64,000 nt of DNA. It comes from Dysgonomonas sp. UBA5412 (GTDB taxonomy: Bacteria > Bacteroidota > Bacteroidia > Bacteroidales > Dysgonomonadaceae). Position 1 is the first letter of the stretch; each line of letters starts with the position of its first letter. Positions 18,150 through 26,862 of the stretch are shown piece by piece. A program made the position numbers and the translations under genes. Location of the stretch: assembly GCA_002409595.1 (NCBI GenBank), contig DHNQ01000027.1, positions 1 through 64,000 on the forward strand, in the 5' to 3' direction. Below the pieces are notes generated by a model, which made no database searches, was not told the DNA's origin, and saw nothing but the letters and a program-made list of their open reading frames with translations.

Positions 18150-19379
18150 ATGAGTAATAAAAAAAAAATAATTAACGATCCTGTTTTTGGTTTTATAACC
18201 ATTCCAAACAATTTCTTATATAGGCTTATCCAGCATCCTTTTTTGCAAAGATTGAATCGAATTAGACAATTGGGTCTGGCTTCGTTCGTATATCCGGGCG
18301 CACAACATACACGGCTACACCATTCCATCGGAGCTATGTATCTGATGAATGAGGCAATATATAATCTACGGCAAAAGGGACATCAAATAACAGAGGAAGA
18401 GGCGAATGGGGCATTGGCTAGTATATTATTGCACGATGTAGGACATGGTCCTTTCTCTCATGTTCTGGAACATACTTTGACTAATGGGATTCACCACGAG
18501 GAGTTTTCTCTGGCATTGATGGAGTATCTCAACAATGAAATGTCAGGAGAATTGAATACATGTATTTCCATATTCAAGGATGAATATCCGAAGCATTTTT
18601 TGCACCAATTGGTAAGTGGGCAGCTTGATGTAGACCGGCTCGACTATCTGCGACGCGATAGCTTTTTTACAGGCGTGACGGAAGGGAATATCGGGTCTGC
18701 ACGAATAATAAAAATGCTCGATCTACGCAACGACAGACTTGTGGTAGAGGCTAAAGGAATATATTCTATCGAGAACTTTCTTATGTCGCGCAGATTGATG
18801 TATTGGCAAGTATATTTACACAAAACGGCTGTGGCTGCCGAAAAGATGCTGATAAAGACATTGGCGAGGGCAAAATATTTGACAGAAAAAGGGGCTAAAT
18901 TATTTGCATCCCCTTCTCTATTCTACTTTTTAGAAACAAAAGTTGATAAGATTTATTTTGAAAAGAATAAGGAAGAAGTATTAAGACATTTTGTAAATCT
19001 GGACGATAACGATATATGGTGTGCGCTCAAAGTATGGGCAGAGAATGAAGACAAGGTATTATCTAAACTTAGTTATTCTCTTATAAACAGACAATTGTTT
19101 AAGATCAAAATAACAAACGAAGCTATACCTGAAAGCCAAATAAAAGAATATATAGAAAAGTATAAAAAAGATTTAGGTGTGACAGAGGAAGAAGCATCTT
19201 ACTTCTTTTCGGCAGATGTGATGCGTACAAATATGTATAATGAAGCGGATGATTCGATCGGTATATTATATAATGATGGTACGATAAAAGATATATCAGT
19301 GGCTTCGGATATGTTAAATATACAACTGCTATCAAAGAGTGTAGAAAAGCATTATTTGTCTTATTTAAGAATTGATTAA
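18150..19379 (+). CDS. HD-domain phosphohydrolase, dNTPase-like
   Basis: Metal-dependent HD-superfamily phosphohydrolase related to the bacterial SAMHD1/dGTPase-like group. The N-terminal signature QHPFLQRLNRIRQLG is followed by HTRLHHSIG (H53, H57, H58), LLHDVGHGPFSH with the HD pair H95-D96, and SGQLDVDRLDYLRRD further on, all expected metal or substrate residues. The likely substrates are deoxynucleoside triphosphates or other nucleotides, but activity varies in this family. At 409 residues it is typical. The tilS start codon lies 2 bases after its stop, so the two are co-transcribed; a functional link is not obvious. Confidence 0.9.
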   Translation: MSNKKKIINDPVFGFITIPNNFLYRLIQHPFLQRLNRIRQLGLASFVYPGAQHTRLHHSIGAMYLMNEAIYNLRQKGHQITEEEANGALASILLHDVGHGPFSHVLEHTLTNGIHHEEFSLALMEYLNNEMSGELNTCISIFKDEYPKHFLHQLVSGQLDVDRLDYLRRDSFFTGVTEGNIGSARIIKMLDLRNDRLVVEAKGIYSIENFLMSRRLMYWQVYLHKTAVAAEKMLIKTLARAKYLTEKGAKLFASPSLFYFLETKVDKIYFEKNKEEVLRHFVNLDDNDIWCALKVWAENEDKVLSKLSYSLINRQLFKIKITNEAIPESQIKEYIEKYKKDLGVTEEEASYFFSADVMRTNMYNEADDSIGILYNDGTIKDISVASDMLNIQLLSKSVEKHYLSYLRID

Positions 19380-19381
19380 AC

Positions 19382-20701
19382 ATGTATCTATCAAGAGTAG
19401 AACAATATATTATAGATAATGACCTCCTGGAAGGAGGCGAGAAAGTGATTGTAGGAGTCAGCGGAGGTGCTGATTCTGTGGCTTTGCTCGATATGCTGTA
19501 TAGCTTCAAGATAAGATGTGTTGTGGCTCATTGCAATTTTCATCTACGAGGAGAGGAATCTAACCGCGATGCTTTTTTTGTAGAAGAGTTATGTAAAAAG
19601 TATAATCTGCCTTTTGAACGGATTGACTTTGATACGGAAACTCATGCCGAACGAAATTCTATTTCAATAGAGATGGCTGCACGAGAACTTCGTTACAATT
19701 GGTTTGAACAACTACGATCTATCCATTTAGCTGACAAGATAGCTATTGCTCATCATAGAGATGATTCGGTAGAAACGGTCTTATTAAATCTGGTTCGAGG
19801 TACAGGTATTAAAGGATTAACCGGAATATCTGCGAAGAATGGGTATATCATCCGTCCTTTATTATGTCTAAGCCGTAGCGAAATATTAGAATATCTCAAC
19901 GAACGAAAATTAATGTACGTAGATGATAGTACAAATAGTGAGGATATGTATACAAGAAACAAAATAAGGCTGAATATCATACCTCTATTGGAATCTATCA
20001 ATCCTTCGGCAAAAGAAGCTATCTTGCGTACTGCACAAAATCTGCAACAAGTTGAAAATATTTATAAGGTATATATAGAACAGGTAAAGAATACAATTTT
20101 ATCTGACAATAAAATTAGTATTCCATTATTGATTCAATATATAGAGCCGCAAGCTATTCTGTTCGAAATATTATCTCCATTAGGGTTTAATAGCGCGACA
20201 GTCAATCAAATTTTTGAATCATTGGCTTCTCAATCGGGAAAGGTTTTTTATTCGCAAGATTATGAACTATTAAAAGACAGGGAATATCTTATTTTCAAAA
20301 AAAGAGAAACGTTAAGCATCGAAAGTTATACTATATATGAGGACTCAAAAGAAATATCTCTACCGATAAGATTAGAATTTGAAAGATTTGAAATAGACAA
20401 TAGCTTTTCTTTGACAAAAGATCTTAATATACTATATGCAGATGCGGATAAGGTATCCTTTCCTCTAACACTACGTCATTGGCAGCAAGGAGATTGGTTT
20501 ATACCTTTCGGGATGAAAGGAAAGAAGAAAATCAGCGATTACTTTTCTGATCAGAAATATACGCTTTTCGAGAAAGAAGAGGTTTGGCTGTTATGTTCTG
20601 GATCGGAAGTTATTTGGCTTGTAGGTAAACGGGCAGATGAGCGGATCAAAATTACAGATCAGACAAAAAATATTCTGAAAATAACATTATTGAGTGATTG
20701 A
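19382..20701 (+). CDS. tilS: tRNA(Ile)-lysidine synthetase
   Basis: Essential RNA-modifying enzyme that converts C34 of the tRNA-Ile CAU anticodon to lysidine, so that it reads AUA. The PP-loop SGGADSVALL is at about residue 27. Further family signatures are CNFHLRGEESNRDAFFVEELC, AHHRDDSVETVLLNLVRGTG and DDSTNSEDMYTRNKIR. A C-terminal substrate-binding region with LRHWQQGDWFIPFGMKGKKK completes the protein (439 residues). It follows the HD gene with a 2-base gap. Confidence 0.96.
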   Translation: MYLSRVEQYIIDNDLLEGGEKVIVGVSGGADSVALLDMLYSFKIRCVVAHCNFHLRGEESNRDAFFVEELCKKYNLPFERIDFDTETHAERNSISIEMAARELRYNWFEQLRSIHLADKIAIAHHRDDSVETVLLNLVRGTGIKGLTGISAKNGYIIRPLLCLSRSEILEYLNERKLMYVDDSTNSEDMYTRNKIRLNIIPLLESINPSAKEAILRTAQNLQQVENIYKVYIEQVKNTILSDNKISIPLLIQYIEPQAILFEILSPLGFNSATVNQIFESLASQSGKVFYSQDYELLKDREYLIFKKRETLSIESYTIYEDSKEISLPIRLEFERFEIDNSFSLTKDLNILYADADKVSFPLTLRHWQQGDWFIPFGMKGKKKISDYFSDQKYTLFEKEEVWLLCSGSEVIWLVGKRADERIKITDQTKNILKITLLSD

Positions 20702-20781
20702 GAAACGCAGTTCTTCCATCAAAAAGAAAAGCGATCTTGTATATGTTTAAAAAAGTAAATAAAGAACAGGATATTAATTAA

Positions 20782-20789
20782 TATATTTG
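20782..20789 (+). promoter_or_regulatory. -7 promoter box of polytopic membrane protein gene
   Basis: TATATTTG fits TAnnTTTG and lies 25 bases before the ATG at 20815, giving a short leader. Confidence 0.5.
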
Positions 20790-20814
20790 TATTTTATTCC
20801 TATAAATTAAAGAA

Positions 20815-22230
20815 ATGTCTATATATTCCAATAAATTAAATAGTATCATAAGTTGGTTTTCTGATAGGAATAAACAACTATTATTCTTTGTCATTGCAAT
20901 AGCAACATTTACCATTACAACTTTTATTCTTAATTGGTTATACCCAACTGTTGTAGACGATTGGGATTATACTTTCGTTTACGGAGACTCTGTAACAAGA
21001 CGTATCCATAATATTAACGACCTTATCACATCACAGTATAACTTCTATATGTCGTGGGGAGGTAGGACAGTCGTACACAGTATAGCACAAGTACTGTTGC
21101 AATTAAAACCTATTTATCAAGATATACTCAATACTGTTGTGTATTTAATTCTTATCTATACAATATATAAAATTGCAAACTTCAATAACAAAGTAAGACC
21201 GAGCGTACTCATAATTATTGTTACTATGTTTTGCTGGCTTCAACCGGCAATTGTTGCTACCACCTTATGGATCACCGGAAGCGCGAACTATTTATGGAGC
21301 ATGACAATAATAATTCTATTTATATATCCATTCTATACATATTATCGGACAGAAAAGACAATAAGCAATCTATTCGTTAGTCTATTATATTTGCCTTTTG
21401 GTATTATTGTAGGTTGGACTAACGAAAACATGTGCATTGCTATGATTTTCTTTATTATTGGGGCAATATATTTATATAAACGACAGGGGATGGCGATTCC
21501 GGCATGGGCTATTATCGGTCTGATTGGAATCGTAATAGGTGCTTTCTTCTTAATAACAGCCCCTGGAAATCAAGTAAGATATGTAGAGGAAATTATACGA
21601 AATACAGGACAAGCTCCGGAGGAAAGCCTGACTTCGATCAAAGCCTTAATTTTTAGGATACCTAAAATGTTATTTCTGTATTTCAAACGTCTATTATGGC
21701 TTTGTGTACCTTATTTAATCCTTTTGCATTATTTCAAAAAACAAGAGTTTTCTAATCATACCGAAAGGGCTAAAATACTGCATACATCACTTCTATTCTT
21801 CTATACAGCAAATATAGCTTTCTTCGTTATGATTGCCTCTCCGGGTATACCATCCAGAGCCTTCTTTGGCATTATTTCTCTTTTCATTATAGCTATAGCC
21901 ATATTGTATGCAAATCTAAACTTGAAAACAGAACGTGCCATTAGAACAAATTTCTTAGTCTTAAGCTTATCCTGTCTGAGCCTGATAATTGATTTTACTT
22001 TAAAATGTAAAAATATATACTTAATAAAATCTACTCTTGAGAGAAGAGAAATAGCCATAGAAGAAGGTAAAAAGAAAGGACAAAAAGATTTTATTTTTAC
22101 TGATGGAATAAAGGTAAGGAATAAGTATTTCTTCAATGATTGTACGGATGACCCTAATTTCTGGATTAATAGTTTATACAGTCGATACTATGGAATCAAT
22201 TCGATTAAAGTAACAAGAAAGAATAAGTAA
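20815..22230 (+). CDS. Polytopic membrane protein, DUF6056-like
   Basis: Integral membrane protein of 471 residues with about 11 hydrophobic segments. After the first segment comes VVDDWDYTF and then SWGGRTVVHS, a pattern like the acidic loop motif of GT-C glycosyltransferases and of the DUF6056 family, though no specific substrate can be given. The C-terminal 70 residues form a soluble, basic tail. Single gene with its own promoter box, ending at a bidirectional terminator shared with thioredoxin. It could be a cell-surface glycan glycosyltransferase; that is inference from fold resemblance only. Confidence 0.6.
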   Translation: MSIYSNKLNSIISWFSDRNKQLLFFVIAIATFTITTFILNWLYPTVVDDWDYTFVYGDSVTRRIHNINDLITSQYNFYMSWGGRTVVHSIAQVLLQLKPIYQDILNTVVYLILIYTIYKIANFNNKVRPSVLIIIVTMFCWLQPAIVATTLWITGSANYLWSMTIIILFIYPFYTYYRTEKTISNLFVSLLYLPFGIIVGWTNENMCIAMIFFIIGAIYLYKRQGMAIPAWAIIGLIGIVIGAFFLITAPGNQVRYVEEIIRNTGQAPEESLTSIKALIFRIPKMLFLYFKRLLWLCVPYLILLHYFKKQEFSNHTERAKILHTSLLFFYTANIAFFVMIASPGIPSRAFFGIISLFIIAIAILYANLNLKTERAIRTNFLVLSLSCLSLIIDFTLKCKNIYLIKSTLERREIAIEEGKKKGQKDFIFTDGIKVRNKYFFNDCTDDPNFWINSLYSRYYGINSIKVTRKNK

Positions 22231-22264
22231 TTTCTTGATTTTCCTCATAAATTAATAAAACAAT

Positions 22265-22302
22265 AAAAAAGGATCATTCTTCATATAGAATGATCCTTTT
22301 TC
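22265..22302. terminator. Bidirectional terminator before trx
   Basis: A 10-bp stem GGATCATTCT/AGAATGATCC with a 6-base loop is flanked by an A run and a T run. It serves the membrane protein gene and the convergent thioredoxin gene. Confidence 0.88.
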
Positions 22303-22323
22303 TTATTTTTTAGAAGTAACTCC

Positions 22324-22641
22324 TTACTTCAATAAGTTTTCTATTTTTTCTACTAAAGCAGCTTTTTGAGCTGCACCAACTTGTTTGTCAACAACTTCGC
22401 CATTCTTAATGAATAAGATTGTAGGAATATTACGGATACCATATTTAGAAGTTATCTCGTCATTGTTGTCCACATCTACCTTTCCAATAGTCACACGGTC
22501 ACCGTATTCAGAAGATAATTCATCTACAATAGGTCCTACTATACGACATGGACCACACCATTCTGCCCAAAAATCAATAACTAAGGGTTTGTCCGATTTT
22601 AATACATCTTCAAATGATGCGTCTGTAATTTCTAAAGCCAT
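22324..22641 (-). CDS. trxA: Thioredoxin
   Basis: Small cytoplasmic dithiol oxidoreductase. The active site is WCGPC (C29, C32), in the classic context DFWAEWCGPC, with the conserved cis-proline in NIPTILFIKNGE. At 105 residues it is of normal length. It lies downstream of dnaE on the same strand but has its own well-formed promoter in the 95-base gap. Confidence 0.96.
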   Translation of the reverse strand: MALEITDASFEDVLKSDKPLVIDFWAEWCGPCRIVGPIVDELSSEYGDRVTIGKVDVDNNDEITSKYGIRNIPTILFIKNGEVVDKQVGAAQKAALVEKIENLLK

Positions 22642-22700
22642 AACTTTTATCTATTAATTTATATATTATATTTATCAATTCTATTGAGAAAATTATTTTG

Positions 22701-22731
22701 CAAAGGTAATTAAAGTATTTAAAAATACAAG
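22701..22731 (-). promoter_or_regulatory. trx promoter
   Basis: On the minus strand CTTG (22728-22731), 19 bases, then TACCTTTG (22701-22708). Box identity and spacing match the Bacteroidota -33/-7 consensus well. The predicted start is about 50 bases before the trx ATG. Confidence 0.65.
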
Positions 22732-22736
22732 TGATT

Positions 22737-25700
22737 TTAATTTACCTTAAACACTAAGCTATCATTTTCTATCAGATAATCAATCAATTCTTGTCTAACA
22801 TCTATTTTAAAGTTACGAGAAAAGAGATCTACTTTCATATTTCGTTCTCCATCGACTACCTGAAAATATAACAACGAATTTCCCGGATTGTTTTTCGTCA
22901 ATGTTGATAATTCCTCTACCATTTGGCTATTCATATCATGCAAGGGCAAAGTTATGGTAATCTTTTCAATCAATTTATCTTTTACATCCGGTAGAAGCTG
23001 TATAGATAAGATCTTAAATTCCATCTGGTTTTCATCATATCTTCTACCCTGTACCCGTCCTTTTATATATACATAAAGGCCCGGACGACCATATTTACCG
23101 AAATTTATATAATCATCACCAAATAGAGGAATTTCGCCACTACCGGTAAAGTCTTCGATTCGAATAATCATAAAAGGTTTGCCCGTACGGGTTATTCCCT
23201 CACGGACTCCGGATACTAGCCCTCCTATAGTAACATCCTTATTTTTCAGAGCATCTTTATCTTCTATCTCCGACATGCCTACATTACAAACATATTTTAG
23301 CACAATTCTGTATTCATCTAAAGGATGTGCCGATAAATAGATGCCGATCAGCTCGCGTTCTTTATTCAACCGTTCCAAGTCAGACCACTTTTCCACATGT
23401 GGTATATCCGGACGAGCAATATCAAATGAAGCATCGTCTCCAAATAGAGAATTTGCAGCAGTATTTTTATCTATCTGATATTTATTACCATAACGTATCA
23501 AAGAGTCTATAAATATTTCACCTTTACTGTTCTCGCCAAAAAACTGTTCACGACTTATACCTCCAAAAGCATCAAAAGCTCCTGCCAAGGCTAAGGACTC
23601 AACATTCTTTCTGTTGCAAGCACTAAGGCTTACACGTTCTACAAAGTCAAATACATCTTTGAAAGGTCCGTTTTTCTCCCTTTCTTCTATAATATTCATA
23701 ACCGCACCCTCGCCTACTCCTTTCACAGCAGCAAGACCGAATCGAATATCACCTTCTTTATTTACTGAAAACTTGAGAAACGATTCGTTTACATCCGGTC
23801 CAAGCACATTCATACTCATCGCCTTGCACTCGTCCATAAATTTCGTAATTTCAGTTATATTTGACAAGTTTCGAGAAAGCACAGCCGCCATATATTCGGA
23901 TGGATAATTAGCCTTCAGCCACGCTGTCTGATAGGCAACCCACGAATAGCAAGTAGCATGCGACTTATTAAAGGCATAGGATGCAAATTTTTCCCAGTCA
24001 GCCCATATTTTATCCAAAGTTTTCTTATCGTGTCCATTCTTTGTACCTCCGGCAATAAACTTTTCTTTTAGGGCATTCATCTTATCAATAAGCTTCTTAC
24101 CCATTGCTTTACGCAACTCGTCAGACTGACCTCGTGTAAAATCAGCTAATAAACGCGACAGTAACATGACCTGTTCCTGATATACCGTAATTCCGTATGT
24201 ATCATTCAGATAACGTTCCATAATAGGAATATCATAAGAAATCTCTTCCCGTCCATGCTTACGCGCAATAAATGAAGGGATATAATCCATCGGACCGGGA
24301 CGATAAAGGGCATTCATAGCAATCAAATCTTCGAACTTTGTGGGCTGCAATTCTTTCAAGTACTTTTGCATACCTGCAGACTCGAATTGGAATGTTCCGG
24401 TGGTTTTACCTTGACTATATAGCTCGTATGTTTTAGTATCTTCAAGCGAGATATTACCTATATCTATTGTCTGTCCGGTGGTATGTTTTATATTATCAAC
24501 AGCTTCTTTTATGATTGATAGAGTTTTCAACCCCAAGAAGTCCATCTTAATTAGACCTGTTTCTTCAATAACAGTTCCCTCATATTGAGTTACCAACATG
24601 CTTTCGCCGGTTTCTTTATCTTCGGCAGTACTAACCGGTACAATGTCTGATATATCCTGCTGTCCGATAATAATACCACAAGCATGCACTCCGGTATTTC
24701 TTACATTGCCTTCCAACATCTGAGCATACTTCAAAGTATCTCTCATTACAGGATCTTGACTGTTGGCAGCTTCTTTGAGTTCGGGTACATATTCAATGGC
24801 ATCGCGCAATGTCACTTTCTTCTTGTCAGGAATACGGTCCGGTACAAATTTTGCCAAGCGATTTGATTCTGCCAATGGTAATTTCTGAACGCGAGCAACA
24901 TCTTTGATCGCCGATTTGGTAGCCATAGTACCATAAGTTATGATATGTGCAACACGTTCTTGTCCATACTTATCCGTAACCCATTTCAAAACCCGACCTC
25001 GTCCATCATCATCAAAGTCAATATCAATATCGGGCATAGATATACGATCGGGGTTTAGAAAACGCTCAAACAGTAAATCATACCTTATCGGGTCTATATC
25101 TGTTATTCCTAAGCAAAATGCAACTGCTGATCCGGCTGCCGATCCACGTCCGGGTCCTACGGCAACTCCCATCCCTCGGGCAGCAGTGATAAAATCTTGC
25201 ACAATAAGGAAATAACCGGGAAAACCCATAGTCTTCATAACGTCCAATTCGAAACTTAGTCGTTCTTCTATTTCAGGACTTCTGTCTTTTCCATATCTCT
25301 TATCTGCTCCTATCATAGTCAGGTGACGTAGATAATCAGATTCGAGTTTAATACGTATTACTTTGTCATATCCGCCTAAACGCTTATATGCTTTTTCTCC
25401 AAACTCCAGAATAAGATCTTCTTCGCTATACATTATTTTATACCCTTCTTCTGTACCAAAAGAAGCATCAATAGTAAAGAATGGCATCAAGGCATCGGAG
25501 TCGATGGAATAGTATTCTACTTTATTCAGAATCTCCAACGTATTCTCCAAAACATGCGGTACGTCTGAAAATATTTCCTTCATCTGAGCCGTAGTTTTCA
25601 ACCACTCTTGTTTTGTATAACGCATACGCTTGGGGTCGTCAAAATCCTTTCCTGTACTAAGACAGATCAAACGGTCGTGAGCATCAGCATCTTCTTCCTC

Positions 25701-26486
25701 CACAAAGTGAACGTCGTTGGTAGCGATGACTTTCACACCAAATTTTTCGCCCAATCTAAGAAGTTCTGCATTTACCTTTTGTTGCAACGGATATGCTTCT
25801 ATATTCGCATCCGGACGGCTTGTTTTGTGGCGTTGAAGTTCCAGATAGAAATCATCTCCAAATAAGTCTTTAAACCATTCGATAGATTTTTCGGCTTCTT
25901 CAATATCTCCTGATTGTATTTTTTTAGGTATCTCTCCTCCTAAACATGCTGTGGAAACGATAAGTCCTTCGTGATATTTCTCTAATAGCTCTTTATCAAT
26001 ACGTGGACGCATATAATAGCCTTCTGTCCAACTATGCGAAACCATCTTTATCAGGTTCTTATAGCCTTTCAGATTTTTCGCCAGCACAACTAAATGCCAA
26101 CCACTCATGTCGGGTTTACCCTCTTTGATATTTCGTCCCCGACGAGCCACATAGCATTCGCAACCGATAATGGGTTTGAATTTTTTAGCTTCTTCTTCTT
26201 GAATCTTTATCTTCAACTGACCTATCTGTTCCCCGTTGTTGCCATCGGCATCGCTTTGTAACTTTTTTATTTCTGCGTTGAAGTCTTTAATAGCACCATC
26301 GTATTTGGAGTTTTTTTTCTTTACATAATTATAAAACTCTTTTATCCCAAACATTGCACCATGATCGGTAAGGGCAATACCTTTCATTCCATCTGCAATA
26401 GCTTTATTTACAAGATTGGGAATGCTGGCTTGTCCGTCGAGCATCGAGTATTGGGAGTGGACATGTAAGTGTACAAAATTGCTCAT
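22737..26486 (-). CDS. dnaE: DNA polymerase III alpha subunit
   Basis: Replicative polymerase catalytic subunit. An N-terminal PHP domain starts FVHLHVHSQYSMLDG and keeps the metal-binding histidines. The C-family polymerase domain has PDIDIDFDDDGRG at about residues 480-495 with two catalytic aspartates. A helix-hairpin-helix region at about 910-1000 (FGLAAVKGVGEGAV) and an OB fold at about 1075-1150 (KDVTIGGLVSGVREGITRTGK) follow. At 1249 residues it is the DnaE type, not PolC. It is a single gene with no convincing promoter box seen upstream. Confidence 0.97.
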   Translation of the reverse strand: MSNFVHLHVHSQYSMLDGQASIPNLVNKAIADGMKGIALTDHGAMFGIKEFYNYVKKKNSKYDGAIKDFNAEIKKLQSDADGNNGEQIGQLKIKIQEEEAKKFKPIIGCECYVARRGRNIKEGKPDMSGWHLVVLAKNLKGYKNLIKMVSHSWTEGYYMRPRIDKELLEKYHEGLIVSTACLGGEIPKKIQSGDIEEAEKSIEWFKDLFGDDFYLELQRHKTSRPDANIEAYPLQQKVNAELLRLGEKFGVKVIATNDVHFVEEEDADAHDRLICLSTGKDFDDPKRMRYTKQEWLKTTAQMKEIFSDVPHVLENTLEILNKVEYYSIDSDALMPFFTIDASFGTEEGYKIMYSEEDLILEFGEKAYKRLGGYDKVIRIKLESDYLRHLTMIGADKRYGKDRSPEIEERLSFELDVMKTMGFPGYFLIVQDFITAARGMGVAVGPGRGSAAGSAVAFCLGITDIDPIRYDLLFERFLNPDRISMPDIDIDFDDDGRGRVLKWVTDKYGQERVAHIITYGTMATKSAIKDVARVQKLPLAESNRLAKFVPDRIPDKKKVTLRDAIEYVPELKEAANSQDPVMRDTLKYAQMLEGNVRNTGVHACGIIIGQQDISDIVPVSTAEDKETGESMLVTQYEGTVIEETGLIKMDFLGLKTLSIIKEAVDNIKHTTGQTIDIGNISLEDTKTYELYSQGKTTGTFQFESAGMQKYLKELQPTKFEDLIAMNALYRPGPMDYIPSFIARKHGREEISYDIPIMERYLNDTYGITVYQEQVMLLSRLLADFTRGQSDELRKAMGKKLIDKMNALKEKFIAGGTKNGHDKKTLDKIWADWEKFASYAFNKSHATCYSWVAYQTAWLKANYPSEYMAAVLSRNLSNITEITKFMDECKAMSMNVLGPDVNESFLKFSVNKEGDIRFGLAAVKGVGEGAVMNIIEEREKNGPFKDVFDFVERVSLSACNRKNVESLALAGAFDAFGGISREQFFGENSKGEIFIDSLIRYGNKYQIDKNTAANSLFGDDASFDIARPDIPHVEKWSDLERLNKERELIGIYLSAHPLDEYRIVLKYVCNVGMSEIEDKDALKNKDVTIGGLVSGVREGITRTGKPFMIIRIEDFTGSGEIPLFGDDYINFGKYGRPGLYVYIKGRVQGRRYDENQMEFKILSIQLLPDVKDKLIEKITITLPLHDMNSQMVEELSTLTKNNPGNSLLYFQVVDGERNMKVDLFSRNFKIDVRQELIDYLIENDSLVFKVN

Positions 26487-26698
26487 ATCTCTATTTTTGC
26501 TTATTCACGACTTGTAAAGTTACAATAAATAGCAGCGATAGTGCAACAAAAATTCAGTCAGTTTTCAACAGTTTTCTTTCCAAATAGATATTTATACCAT
26601 AGCACACCTTCGGATATATTTATCTATAAGGAGTATAGAGTATTCTTTAAAATTGCTTAATATAGAAAATAAGGTTCTTTGAAAAAATGGTAAAAAAC

Positions 26699-26720
26699 TG
26701 TCACCTTTATCACCTTTTAG
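26699..26720 (+). repeat. 20-bp ACCTTT element, copy 1
   Basis: TGTCACCTTTATCACCTTTT, an internal double repeat of a 9-base unit ending in ACCTTT. It resembles copy 2 about 100 bases downstream and the copy upstream of ilvC. Function unknown; it may be a protein-binding site. Confidence 0.5.
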
Positions 26721-26801
26721 AGAATCAACATTAGGAAATATCCACCAGACTTGCTTGATTGGTGATGAAAGAAAGTAACAAGGAAAAATAAATACAGAAT
26801 G

Positions 26802-26822
26802 TGTTACCTTTGTTACCTTTTA
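26802..26822 (+). repeat. 20-bp ACCTTT element, copy 2
   Basis: TGTTACCTTTGTTACCTTTT on the plus strand. Its first half contains a TACCTTTG that would also pass as a -7 box (26805-26812), and its TTTG could act as a -33 box for the TAAATTTG that follows. Confidence 0.5.
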
Positions 26823-26828
26823 TATTCA

Positions 26829-26836
26829 TAAATTTG
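26829..26836 (+). promoter_or_regulatory. -7 promoter box of TonB-dependent receptor gene
   Basis: TAAATTTG fits the -7 consensus; TTTG at 26809-26812 lies 16 bases upstream, slightly close for a -33 box. The ATG is 27 bases downstream of the box. Confidence 0.5.
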
Positions 26837-26862
26837 CTTCTACAATAAACAAACACAAATAA

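Larger units (their letters stand above)
26487..26862. other. Divergent region with two copies of a 20-bp element
   Basis: A 376-base spacer between dnaE (minus) and the TonB-dependent receptor (plus). It holds two copies of the TGTnACCTTTnTnACCTTTT element and a -7 box before the receptor gene. Otherwise it is AT-rich with no ORF that I would defend. Confidence 0.6.
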
